From the NCBI GenBank assembly GCA_041397825.1, contig JAWKVX010000007.1, positions 124,001-188,000 on the forward strand: a DNA stretch of 64,000 bases, read 5' to 3'. Every line of letters starts with the position of its first letter. The first letter of the stretch is position 1. This stretch comes from JANNSX01 sp041397825. GTDB taxonomy: Bacteria; Pseudomonadota; Alphaproteobacteria; Rhizobiales; Hyphomicrobiaceae. A program made the translations under genes and the position numbers. The notes below the pieces were generated by a model. It searched no databases. It was not told the DNA's origin and saw nothing but the letters and a program-made list of their open reading frames with translations. Of the stretch, positions 44,658 through 56,200 are shown in pieces.

Positions 44658-46326
44658 TTCGCGGATTGCGTCGATCGATGACACCGAGAACTCGGCAATC
44701 ACTTATCTGGCGCTGCACTATCCCGCATTTCCCGGCCCGGATAACTATGTATCTGGATCAGGCCTCTATATTGGCGGGGCCTACATTCTTACGGCGGCGC
44801 ACAACTTTTTCCAAGTCGAGTATAATGGGCAGCTTTTGCTTTCCGCCGGCAGCGAGGTCGATCGCGTCAGGGTGTCGTTCGGAAGAGACGGACTTTCGCA
44901 TGCCGACGCGATCGTGGAGCTGACCGATGCCCCGGCTTCGATCGAGTACATTCGGGGCTACAATGCCTCCGATTCGGATCCCCTGAATGACGATCTGGCG
45001 CTGTTGCGGCTGGACACTGCGTCGGTGCCGCTGGCCGGGCCGATCCACGGGCTCGCAGCCTTCGCAGACGACACGGTCCTCGGCACTCTCGGCGTTCGCA
45101 TCGCCGGCTTCCCGGCAGCCGATACTGTCCCAGGTGCAGACGGCTATACTCTGTTCGAGACCGAAAGCAGTGTCACGGGCGTCACGGACTTCACGTTCAA
45201 GTATCATTTTGCGGAGACCGAAGCCGGCATGAGCGGAGGCCCGGTATTCGTTTCTGTTGACGGAGTCGAGTATGTCGGCGGGGTCCACAAGAGCGGACCG
45301 GAAGGCGTGCTCGACGAGGTCTTGTTTCCCGAGATTGGTACACGCCTCACCCTCACGGACATCGCCGCGATCATGGCGCTGCTGGAGCCAGCGGAAGGTG
45401 GGACGGATGCTATCGATTTGCCGGCCAATCTGCTGGTCGGCAGCGACTCGTTTCTGACGTTGTTCGGCAATGATGCCATCACCAGCTCCTACCGCCGCGA
45501 CATCGTTCGAGGTCTCGGCGGCGAAGACGAGATCGAAGGACGCGGGTCACATGATCAGATCGACGGTGGAGCCGGCGATGATGTGCTCATCGGTGACGGC
45601 TTCGATGTCGGCGACCCAACCGATTCGCAGGGGCTCGTCAACTTCGATGTCTTCGGCAACGACTTCCTCGACGGCGGTGCCGGCAACGATACCGTGCGAA
45701 CCGGATGGGACCACAGGACGGGCGTGCGCATCGAGATCGGCAACGCCCTGGCACATCAGGACGTGTTCGATGCCGCTGGATACTCAGGCGTCTCACTGAC
45801 GAGCGACGTGGTGATTGTTGCCGGTGCCGGCGGTACCGACTTCGTGAGGAATGTCGAGACGATCAATCGGAGCTCGGCGTTGATCGCGGGTGCGGAGGTG
45901 CCGCCACCCCTGCCTGATACCGCTGCCGACACACTGGCCTTGACCGCCTTCGATGCGGCCTCCCTCGGCCAGCTCCAGACGATCGATCTCGCCGGCGGGC
46001 GGGACGTCATCGATCTGGGCGCCCTCGGCTCGGGCATCTCGGTGACGCTCGACAGCGAGGCGCGCTACACGCTGACGCGGATGGACGGCGGCGAGGGCGA
46101 GCTCGTCGTCTGGAACGCCAACGACATCATCGGCACCAATTACGACGACAAGCTGAAGGGCGGGCACCTTGAGGCCAACGAGTATATCGACCTCGCGAGC
46201 GGCGCGGTCGCGGCGGGCGAGGGCGGCACCGGATTCGCCGCCGTGTTCGATAGCATCCACAGGTTGACTTATCCACATGCTCGGCGGGCCTGTGTTGGCT
46301 ATTTGGAACAGAGTGTCCTAGGGTAG
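44650..46326 (+). CDS. Cassette protease 2: trypsin-like domain with RTX segment
   Basis: 558 aa. Triad intact: His51 (LTAAHNF), Asp115 (NDDLALLRL), Ser195 (AGMSGGPVFV), the same positions as copy 1. RTX-like segment at about 300-385 (GLGGEDEIEGRG, GGAGDDVLIGDG, GNDFLDGGAGND), then the conserved middle domain (VRIEIGNALAHQDVFDAAGY, IDLAGGRDVIDLGALG, ELVVWNANDIIGTNYDDKL). After GFAAV it leaves the homology with protease 3 and ends in a 26-residue tail ...YLEQSVLG shared with the pseudogene at 41499. Likely secreted by a type I system encoded elsewhere. Confidence 0.82.
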   Translation: MTDSRIASIDDTENSAITYLALHYPAFPGPDNYVSGSGLYIGGAYILTAAHNFFQVEYNGQLLLSAGSEVDRVRVSFGRDGLSHADAIVELTDAPASIEYIRGYNASDSDPLNDDLALLRLDTASVPLAGPIHGLAAFADDTVLGTLGVRIAGFPAADTVPGADGYTLFETESSVTGVTDFTFKYHFAETEAGMSGGPVFVSVDGVEYVGGVHKSGPEGVLDEVLFPEIGTRLTLTDIAAIMALLEPAEGGTDAIDLPANLLVGSDSFLTLFGNDAITSSYRRDIVRGLGGEDEIEGRGSHDQIDGGAGDDVLIGDGFDVGDPTDSQGLVNFDVFGNDFLDGGAGNDTVRTGWDHRTGVRIEIGNALAHQDVFDAAGYSGVSLTSDVVIVAGAGGTDFVRNVETINRSSALIAGAEVPPPLPDTAADTLALTAFDAASLGQLQTIDLAGGRDVIDLGALGSGISVTLDSEARYTLTRMDGGEGELVVWNANDIIGTNYDDKLKGGHLEANEYIDLASGAVAAGEGGTGFAAVFDSIHRLTYPHARRACVGYLEQSVLG

Positions 46327-46436
46327 GGAAACGAGGCATACCGATCGTGCGCGTTGTGTGAGGGGAGCGCGGTGGCCGAGGAGGGGAAGGACAAGGGTGG
46401 CGATACGCCCCCGGCCGGACGCAGGTTCGGGCGGCG
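46021..46436 (+). repeat. Direct repeat, copy 2
   Basis: Second copy of the 41499-41911 repeat. Its first 225 bases also occur in protease 3 (48655-48879), giving a three-copy core. Recombination between the two long copies would delete or add exactly the 4.5-kb unit carrying cassettes 1 and 2. Confidence 0.85.
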
Positions 46437-47223
46437 ACGGGTGATGGTTGAGTCGGCGGGGCAATGCGGGCGAGCCAGGGGTGCCGTGGAGCGCGCCTTC
46501 ACGGCAATTGGCAGGGTAGCGGAACTGAAGCCAACAGGCCTGTCTTGGGCGTTGCTGGCCTGTGTCCTTGCAACCGGCGTGGTTGTGCTTCTGGCCCTCA
46601 TTCTGCGACCCCAGATTGACGACGATGCGGCATTCTTCGCAGCGGCCGCCGTGTTCATATCTGTTGGTCTGCTGGCGGAGCGTTTTGACCTGTGGCCTAG
46701 ACCCCGACCAATCATTATTGGGCTCTGGATGATTCTTGGTTGCGCCGGCTACGTCGCGCTTGTGAATGGATACTGGTTTGTAGCGTATGTCCTAACAAAG
46801 TCGGACGATCCAGACCGGTTCCTGCTGTCAACGAACGTCGACGCCCTGCTGGCCTTCGACAATCGATGGTGCAAAGTTTGGATGGGCCACGTCTGGAGCT
46901 GCAAGTTGAAGTCGGATCCTTCGCCTCCGCATCGGGGTTTCGATCCCAACAAGGCCACCATTGCTCAAAACGAGCGAGTGCTCTGCTGGTCCTACGGCAA
47001 ATACATGCCTGGATATTCGCGGGTAAACTACGGCGGGCGATGTCGCGCTGAGTTGCCCCGATGGTGCAGGGAGTATTGGAACGGGAGGTACCCCGTTCCG
47101 AACAGGGAACCTATGCTGATGATGGATGGGTTCGATGTTCCGGGAACGATCAGCGATCCGGAGAAACTGAGAGCCCTCGACCTCTATCCGGGCAAGTGCA
47201 TCAAGACGATCTGGGGTTTTTAG
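46372..47223 (+). CDS. Cassette membrane protein 3 (three TM, Cys-rich tail)
   Basis: 283 aa from GTG 46372 with GAGGGGAG. N-terminus VAEEGKDKGG..PPAGRRFGRR is shared with copy 1; the rest diverges. TM1 (WALLACVLATGVVVLLALIL), TM2 (FFAAAAVFISVGLLAERF), TM3 (IIGLWMILGCAGYVALVNGYW), tail FDNRWCKVW with six cysteines including LPRWC and the terminal KCIKTIW. Separated from protease 3 by 33 bases. The tail varies most between copies while the WCKxW signature is kept, as expected if the tail contacts a copy-specific partner. Confidence 0.75.
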   Translation: MAEEGKDKGGDTPPAGRRFGRRRVMVESAGQCGRARGAVERAFTAIGRVAELKPTGLSWALLACVLATGVVVLLALILRPQIDDDAAFFAAAAVFISVGLLAERFDLWPRPRPIIIGLWMILGCAGYVALVNGYWFVAYVLTKSDDPDRFLLSTNVDALLAFDNRWCKVWMGHVWSCKLKSDPSPPHRGFDPNKATIAQNERVLCWSYGKYMPGYSRVNYGGRCRAELPRWCREYWNGRYPVPNREPMLMMDGFDVPGTISDPEKLRALDLYPGKCIKTIWGF

Positions 47224-47256
47224 AGACCGCCTTTGGTTGTGTGCTAGGAGAGTTGA

Positions 47257-50200
47257 ATGACGATGTACGAGTTGGCGAACGGGAGTTCGCAAGATTACGC
47301 TTCTGTCGCGAAGATCGTGACGTTGTCAGCACACATTGGTCAGGATCGCTATCGCGCGAAGGATGGTACGGGTACATTCATCGCTCCGAATATCGTACTT
47401 ACGGCTGCCCATATCGTCTTCAATCTGAACGATAATTTGGTGGCATTTGGCTCCTATGTCGGAGACGTGGCCCTCGCAGAATTGATGGCGCTGGCGGTCC
47501 GTTCGACACCCGAGGGTTTCGTCTACGACCCAAGCGAGGTGGCACTGCCGGGCGCGGCGACGTTCGCCGACAGTCAATCCTTCAGCTACATTCGTGATTT
47601 CGTGGCATCAGGCGAGGTCCACAACGAGACGGACATTGCCCTGATCAACCTGCCGGCAGGCGCCTCGAGCCAACCGGCAATGAGCCTGGGCGTCGCGTGG
47701 GGGCCGGCAGAACGAGTGGCGGAGGCATTGAGCGGGGTGTCGGCTATTTCTGCCGGATTTCCTCGAAAGAGCCAGGAGGGCGAGCCAAGTTACGACGGCG
47801 GCAGTCTTTATGTGACGACAGACACTCTCTCCACCAGTCACGACAATGCCGCCCTTGCAGGAACGCAATTCCGTGGCCTTGAGATCCACTCAAGTCAGAG
47901 CGGCAGCGGCGTGTGGATCATCGATCCGGAGACGGGTGCGCAGGTTCTCATCGGCATAGCGACGGTCTTCGACACGACCACATTTCTGGGCGGCGGGCTG
48001 CTTCTGACGCAGGACGACTATCTAAACATTGTCGCCTCTTTCGAAGCCACCGGCGTCACGGCCGATCAAGTGCCGTTCGAGTATCTCTACGGCTCCGACA
48101 ATGGCAGTCTGTCGGGGGGCGATACCGAGACGATCACGGGCACCTATCTGCGCGAGATCATCCGGGGCGATCGTGTCACCAGCTTCGGCCTATTCGCCGG
48201 CAACGACCGCCTGACGGGTGGCGGCGGCAGCGATGTGCTGCAAGGTATGGGCGGCGACGACATCCTGATCGGCGATGGCGCCGGGGCCACAGCGGCCCAG
48301 ATCGGCAACGACTTTCTTGACGGTGGGCAGAATACATTGCTCCCCGAAAACGACATCGTCCTCGCCGGCGTCGATCACACCGGAGCGACCCTGATCGAGA
48401 TCGGCAATCGTGCGGCGCACCAGGGCGTGTTTGATGCGGCGGGGTTCCCGGGCGTTGCGCTCAGCGACGACGTGGTCGTCATCACCGGCACGGGCGGCAC
48501 GGATTTTGTCCGGAACGTCGAGACCGTCAGCCTCGTCAAGTCTGGCTCAGACACGACGACGGACACGCTGAAGCTCTCCGCCTTCGATACGGCCTCCCTC
48601 GGCCAGCTCCAGACGATCGATCTCGCTGGCGGGCGGGACGTCATCGATCTGGGCGCCCTTGGCTCGGGCATCTCGGTGACGCTCGACAGCGAGGCGCGCT
48701 ACACGCTGACGCGGATGGACGGCGGCGAGGGCGAGCTCGTCGTCTGGAACGCCAACGACATCATCGGCACCAACTACGACGACAAGCTGAAGGGCGGACA
48801 CCTAAATGCCAACGAGTATATCGACCTGGCCAGCGGTGCGGCCGTCGCGAGCGAGGGCGGCACCGGATTCGCCGCCGTGATGGACGGCGGCGGCGGCGAT
48901 GACACGATCGTCGGCGGACGGGTTGCGACCTTGGTAAAAGGTAGTGACGGGAATGATGTACTTTCGAGTCTCGGCGTGCTGTCGCGTATCGAGGGCGGCG
49001 CCGGCGACGACACGTTCCGCCAGCAGGCAGCCGGTACGTCGGTCTATACGGGCGCGGGGGTGGACACCGTCCTGTTGACGGGCAATGTCGGCTATATGGA
49101 TCTGTCTGATGAGGACAAGGTGTATGGCGCCGACGGCTTCCAGCTGTTCGGCGGCTATCGCTGGTCTGATTCGGAAAGCGTGTGGGGCAACGGCATCGGC
49201 GGCTTCCGCTATGCCAAGACGCTCGACGGCGAGCTCGCCATCCAGGCCCCGGTCGATCGCGACCTCGGCGCGCTGGCCTTTATCGCCGGCTACAATGACG
49301 GACTCTCGGGGGGCGCGCGCACGGCCAACATCCTCGTCTTCGAGATCATCTCCGATACCTTCTCCATCGGCGAGGACGCCAAGGCGCACGGCCAGATCGC
49401 CAAGGCAGCGGCCGTCTTCTATGCCATCTGGAAATCGATGACGGGGACCGAATACAAGCCGGGCGTCGACCCGCTCGTGCTCGACCTCGACGGTGACGGG
49501 CTCGAGCTTCTGCCGCAAACCAACCTGAGCCCGGCCTTCGATCTCGACGACGACGATTTCGCCGAGCTGACCGGGTGGGTGGCGCCCGACGACGGGCTGC
49601 TGGCGCGCGACCTCGACGGGGACGGTGCCATCACGTCGGTCGCCGAGTTGTTTGGTGGCGCGGGCCTCGAGGGGTTCGCGGCGCTGTCGGCGATGGATAC
49701 GAACGGCGACGGTCTCGTCAGTGCGCTCGACGCCGGCTTCGGCGATCTCGTCGTCTGGCGCGACCTCGACGGCGATGCGGCGACGGATCAAGGTGAGCTG
49801 CAGGGTCTCGCCGGCTTGGGCATCGTCTCGATTGCCACCGCCTCCAGCGCGGACGGCAGTCTCAATGCCAACAATGTCGTCGTCCGCAGCGGCAGCTACA
49901 GTCGCGCCGACGGCACGACGGGGACGGCAGGTAGCGTCGTCTTCACGCTCGATCAGGCGCAATCGACCTACCAGGGCGATGTCTCGCCCTCCGCTGCCGC
50001 GCTGGCGCTGCCCGAGATCAGGGGCTATGGCGATCTGCCGTCCCTCAGGATCGCCATGACCGAGTATGCCGAACTGCTCGGCCTCGCCCAGGCGATCGTG
50101 CCGGCACTGACCATGACCGACCTGCCGGCGCTCAGAGCCGCCGTGACGCCGCTCCTCGGCGCCTGGGCCGCCGCCTACGGCCATGCCGCCGACGACGTGC

Positions 50201-53200
50201 CGATGCTGATCGACATGGTCGACGGCAAGCCGGTGGTCGCCGACTACGGCTATTTCTCCGACAGCGCCGGCCACTGGGTATGGGCGAGCGGGCGGACCAT
50301 CGTCGACGGCAATGGTGATGCGATCGCCGCGCCGACGCTCGCCAATCTGCTGGCGCAGGACCCGCTCGGTCACACGTGGCGCGTCCTTTCGGGGGCTGAG
50401 CGCGCCTTCGTCGAGGCTCAGTTCGCGACCGCGATCCCGATCGGCGATCCGGCGACCACGACGGCGGCGACGCATGCGGGGCTCGCCGGCTTGCTGGAGT
50501 TGGCGATCGAGCGCGTCGACGTCGCCGCCGTTCGGCTGCTGGTTCAGGGGCCGCTGCACGACACCTATTTCCCGAATTTGAGCTATGACCTCGCCGCCGA
50601 CCGGTTCTTCGCGACCACCGATGCGCAGATGGCGCCGACTTTCGAGGCAATTCTGGCGAGCCTGCCGGCGGATCATGCTCTGGCGCTCGGCGAGCTCGAG
50701 GCGTGGCAGCCGATCCTCTTCACGCTGATCGGCGATTTCGATCGCGGGGAATCGCATCTGCAAGTCACCTACGACTTCCTGTTCGCGAACCTGGTGGCGG
50801 GTTTCGAGGCCATCGGCGGGTCGCTGCCGGTGACGCTCCTCGAGGCGGCGGGGGCGCTCGGCCTGCCTCAGGACAAGATCGTCGTCGATGGCGGCACCGG
50901 CACGTTGCCCGGAGCGATCCAGGGCGAGATCTACTATCTCGACGGTGGCGATGATCATGCGACCGGCGGGTCGGGCAAAGATGTCTATGTGGTTGGCCGC
51001 GATTTCGGCAACGATGTCATCGACGATCACGAGCTGCCGCTCAACGGTAGCCCGGACCTGCTACGCTTCGCTTCGTTGCGCTCGGGCGAGGCGGTTTTGT
51101 CACGCGACGGTGCCGATCTCCTCATCACCGAGACGGCAACCGGGGCGACGCTCAGGATCGTGCAACAATTCGAAGGTGGCGCGGCAGCCCATCAACTGGC
51201 CGGCTTCCGACCCAATCATGGCGTCGAGGAGATCGCCTTCGCCGATGGCGTCGTGCTCGATCGGCTCGACATGTCGCGGTCGGTGTCGCGTCCGACGGAA
51301 ACGGATGACAGTCTTTCCGGATCGGACGGACAGGACGTTCTCGACGGCGGTATAGGGAATGACATACTTTCGGGTGGCGACGATTCAGACATCTACGTCT
51401 TCAGCCGCGGCTATGGCCACGACATCATCGAAGAGCGGAGATCCGATCTCACAATCTCCGGACCGGACTACGTCGAGTTCGCAGGTGGCATCGATTTTGA
51501 GGAAGTGTTCTTCTTCCGTGACGAGGATTCGCGGGATCTCGTCATCACCATAACCGATACCGGCGACAGCCTGACCATTCTCGATCAATTCCATGGGCTC
51601 TACACAGTGTTGCTCGGGGTCCAGCATGTCGACCAGATCGAGGTGCTGTCGTTTGCCGACAGCATACGGCTCTACGCCGGCGACGTTATGGACCTGCTCA
51701 TCGCGCAGGCGACGACGACCGGCGACGATCGCATCTTCGGCTTCTATCGGGCAGACGAGCTCGATGGCGGTCGCGGTGACGATTTCCTTTCCGGAGGTGA
51801 CGACGGCGACATCTATCATTGGGGCAAAGGCGGCGGCAACGACGTCATCGAGGATCGGTTGACCGATCAGAATACCGAGGTCCGGCGCGACAGCCTCGAG
51901 CTTGGCGCAGGACTATCTCCTGATGATCTTATCTTCAGTCGGATCGGCAAGAGCGATGATCTGACTCTGACGATCGCCGAGTCGGGAGAGACACTGACGA
52001 TCATCGACCAGTTCCAGACCCTCGATTCCGGCCCCTTCGGTCAACGCTGGTTCGACCGCATCGAGGATATTGTCTTCGCCGATGGCAGCATGATGGACTG
52101 GGAGGACATCATGGAGCGTCTGCTTGCCGACGCCAGAACGGCAGGAGACGACGGCATCTATGGTTTCGACCATGATGATGTGCTCGACGGTGGCGCCGGC
52201 GACGACGAGCTGTTCGGGCTCGGTGGCAACGACATCTACGTCTTCGGACGTGGCTATGGACACGACGTCATCGATGAGGAGGTCTCGGAGATCCTGCTTG
52301 GCCAGTTCGATATCGTGCGGTTCAATGCCGATGTCGCTCCGGAGTCTGTGCAACTCGTGCGCGGTGCCGATCAGGCCGACCTCGACATCGTGATCCTGGG
52401 CACGGCTGATGTGCTGACGATCCGTGACGCGTTCTTCAACGCCTCGAGCCTTGGCTTCGATTTCGTCGAGGAGCTGCACTTCGCCGACGGCACGATATGG
52501 ACGCTCGAGGACATCAAGGTCCGGCTGCTCGACTCCGAGCGCTCGCCTGACGATGCACTGGTGCGCGGCTTCGATGATCGTGCCGACGTCATCGACGGCG
52601 GTGCTGGCAACGATCGCATGGAGGGCTACAACGGCAGCGATACCTATATCTTCGATCGCGGCTCGGGCACCGACACCATCCTCGACAAGGGGACGATCCT
52701 CGGCGGTGGCGAGGACGACCGGGTGGCCTTCGGACCTGGCATTGCCATGGCCGATGTCATCCTCGAGCGGCAGGGCGACAATCTCCTGGTTCGGGTCGCC
52801 GGCGCGACTGACACGCTGCTCATCGAGAATATGTTCTATCAGGCGTTCGAGTGGTACCGGATCGAGCGTTTCACTTTCGCTGATGGGACGGAATGGAGCT
52901 TCTCCGAGATTCAGGACCGTCTGCTGATCGGCACGCCGAGCGATGACCACCTCGACGGCTTCAATCGCCCCGACGTGTTGGACGGCGGGGCCGGCAACGA
53001 TCTTCTGGAAGGCCGCGACGGAAACGATACCTATCATTTCGGTCTGGGCTATGGACACGACACGATTCACGATCGGGTCTACGGGGCTGGTGCCTCGAAT
53101 TTCGACACGGTCGTCTTCGGTCCGGGCATTGCACCTTCAGATCTGACATTCACGAGCCAAGGCAACGATCTCGTCATCGCCCTGCCGACCGGCGAGACTT

Positions 53201-56200
53201 TGACGATTCTCCAGCAACTCAAGAGCTCGATCCCCTTCAATCGCGTCGAGGAGTTCCGGTTCGACGACGGCACCGTCTGGTCGCTGGCCGAGATCCTCGC
53301 GCATGCAGGAAGCATCATCGGCACGGCAGGCGACGACACGATCATCGGCGGCAATCTCGCCGAGAGGATCGAGGGGCTGGCCGGCAACGATTATCTCGAA
53401 GGTGACGCAGGTGGCGACACCTATGTCTACAGCCCGGGCGATGGCGACGACGTCATCCACGACTATGGCACCGGCAACGACCGCATCCAATTCGAGGAGG
53501 GGATCTCGCCCGCGGATGTCCTGCTGCTCCGCATTCCGACCGGCGTGGCCGATCAGAACGACGTCCTGGTCAAGATCGGTGGCGCGGTGCCGGGCTCGAT
53601 CTACCTCGACGAGCAGTTGGCGCTGGCCTCAGGTCTCTACGGCATCGAGGGGATCGTCTTCTCTGACGGAACGATCTGGACCCGACCCGAGATCGAAGCG
53701 ATGTCGTTCTATCAGGCGACAGAAGGCAACGACGACATCCGGGCTGGCAATGATCCGGATATGATTTCCGGGCTCGGCGGCAACGACGTCATTCAAGGTA
53801 ACGGCGGTGCGGACACGCTTCATGGCGGCGATGGCAATGACACGCTGCGTGGCAACGGCGAGAATGACATGCTCTTCGGCGACGCGGGTGACGACACGCT
53901 CGACGGCGGCGACAACATCGATACGCTCTATGGTGGCGAAGGCAATGACACGCTGATCGGCGGCGGCAACAATGATTTTGCCTATGGTGAGGGCGGCGAC
54001 GACGTTTTCGTGCACGGAGTCGGAGCGGACCTTTTCGATGGCGGGGATGGCATCGATACGGCCGATTACTCCGCTTCCTCGGTCGCGCGGACGATCAATC
54101 TCGCGACCGGCGCGACGGGTGAGGATATCCTCATCAATGTCGAACGTATCCTGACCGGCTCGGGCGCCGATCAGCTTACGGGCGACGACGCGGACAATGA
54201 GCTTATCTCCAACGGTGGTTTCGACATCCTGCATGGCGGTGGCGGCAATGACGTGCTGCGAGGCGGCACTGGCAACGACCAGCTGTCAGGCGATGAGGGC
54301 GATGACCTGCTCATCGACGAGGCCGGGGTCGATAGCTTCGATGGTGGTGCTGGCAGCGATACGCTCGATCTTACACTCACAGGCGCGACCCAGAGCATCA
54401 CGATCACAAACGGAGCCGGCCTGACATCAGCAGGCGAGAGTTTTTTTGGGATCGAAAATCTTGTGACCGGCGTCGGCGCGGACCAGCTGACGGGCGATGC
54501 AAACGACAACGCCTTCACGGCAGGCGCAGGCAACGATGCGCTGACCGGGGGAGGCGGAGACGACCGCCTGGACGGTGGTGCCGGAACGGATAGCGCGCAC
54601 TTCTCGGGATACTTCGCCGACTATCGGATCACGACGCGGGCCGACAGTAGCCTGCGGGTCGAGGACCTCCGCCCGATTGGTGACGGCATGGATATCCTGA
54701 TCGGCATCGAGTCCCTCGTCTTCGCTGACGTCACCAAGACCTATGCCCAAGTTGCCAACCAAGCGCCGACCGGGGTGACCATCAGCAACGCGTCAGTTGC
54801 CGAGTTGGCTCCGGCCGGGACAGTTGTCGGCCAACTATCGGCCATCGACCCGAATGGCTCCGGTGATATTGCCGGATTTGCGCTCGTCGGCGATCCGGAT
54901 CTGCCTTTCGAGATCACAGACAATGAGCTGAGGATCAAGGAAGGCGCGCTGCTCGACTTCGAGCAGGTTGCCGCATATCCGATCACTGTCCGCGTCACGG
55001 ACCTGAGCGGCGCGACGTTCGACCAATCGTTGACGATCGCTGTCAGCAACGTCAACGAGGCTCCGACGGGCATCGCCGTCTCGGGCGGCACGATCTCCGA
55101 ATTGGCAGCGGTTGGAACAGTCGCCGCGATCGTGACCGCCAGCGATCCGGATGGTGAGGATACCCATACCTACGCGATCGACAGCGGCTATGATGGCCCC
55201 TTTGAGCTGGTCGGTAACGAGCTTCGTCTCGGGCAAGGTGCTGCGCTCGATCACGAGAGCGAGCCGTCCCTGCTGGTTCCCGTCACGGCAACCGACATGA
55301 GTGGCCTGAGTGTGTCCGCCACCATTGCGATCGCGGTCTTGAATTCCAACGAAGAGCCCACCGGGCTCGTCGTCTCGGGCGGCACCGTGGCCGAGGATGC
55401 CGCGGGTGGCAGCGTGGTTGCGCTGCTCGCGGGGCAGGACCCTGATGAGGGTGACACACTTACCTATCTGCTGCCGCCCGACTATGTCGGACCGTTCGAG
55501 ATGGTCGGGGCGGAGCTCCGACTTCGCCCCGATGCGAGCCTCGACTTCGAGTCGGTCGTTCAGTATGAGCTGGCGGTCATGACGGTTGACGGCGGTGGCC
55601 TTGCCCGCGCAGATACCGTGATCATCACCGTTGCCGACGTCAACGAAGCGCCGACAGGATTGTCGGTCAGCGGTGGCATTGTGCCTGAGGATTTGGCTCC
55701 CGGGTCCGTGGTTGCCAACTTCTCAGGCCAGGACCCCGATCAAGGTGACACGCTCACCTACGCGTTGCCGGTGGACTATGATGGTCCTTTCGAGATTGTC
55801 GACGACGAGATGCGTCTCAAGTCTGGCGCCGTGCTCGACTTCGAGACGATGCCCAGTCATGACGTCGAGATCACGATCACGGATTCCGGTGGCCTCACTC
55901 ATGTCTCAACGATCACCGTCGCCGTGACCGACGTGCCGGAAGGTGGAGGTGGTCCGACCCCGGGGCCAGACGTGCTGATCGGCAGCGCTGCCGCCGACCT
56001 CATCCTTGGGCTGGACGGCGACGACCGCATCGAGGGACGAGGCGGCGACGATGATCTGGGTGGCGGCCTGGGCTCAGATACAATTCTCGGCGGTGCCGGC
56101 GACGATCTCATCTCGGGTGGCGCCGACAACGACATGTTGAATGGAGGCATCGGAAATGACGATGTCTCGGGCGGCAGTGGCGATGATGTGATCTACGGAG

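Noticed and set aside
46244..46370. Possible insertion-sequence end between protease 2 and membrane protein 3
   Set aside because: The shared tail sequence has no terminal inverted repeats or transposase frame nearby; the repeat is explained by cassette duplication.
48802..51030. 742-codon minus-strand open frame
   Set aside because: It lies opposite the giant protease gene, whose reading frame encodes recognisable protease, self-processing and RTX segments. The antisense frame is a composition effect.
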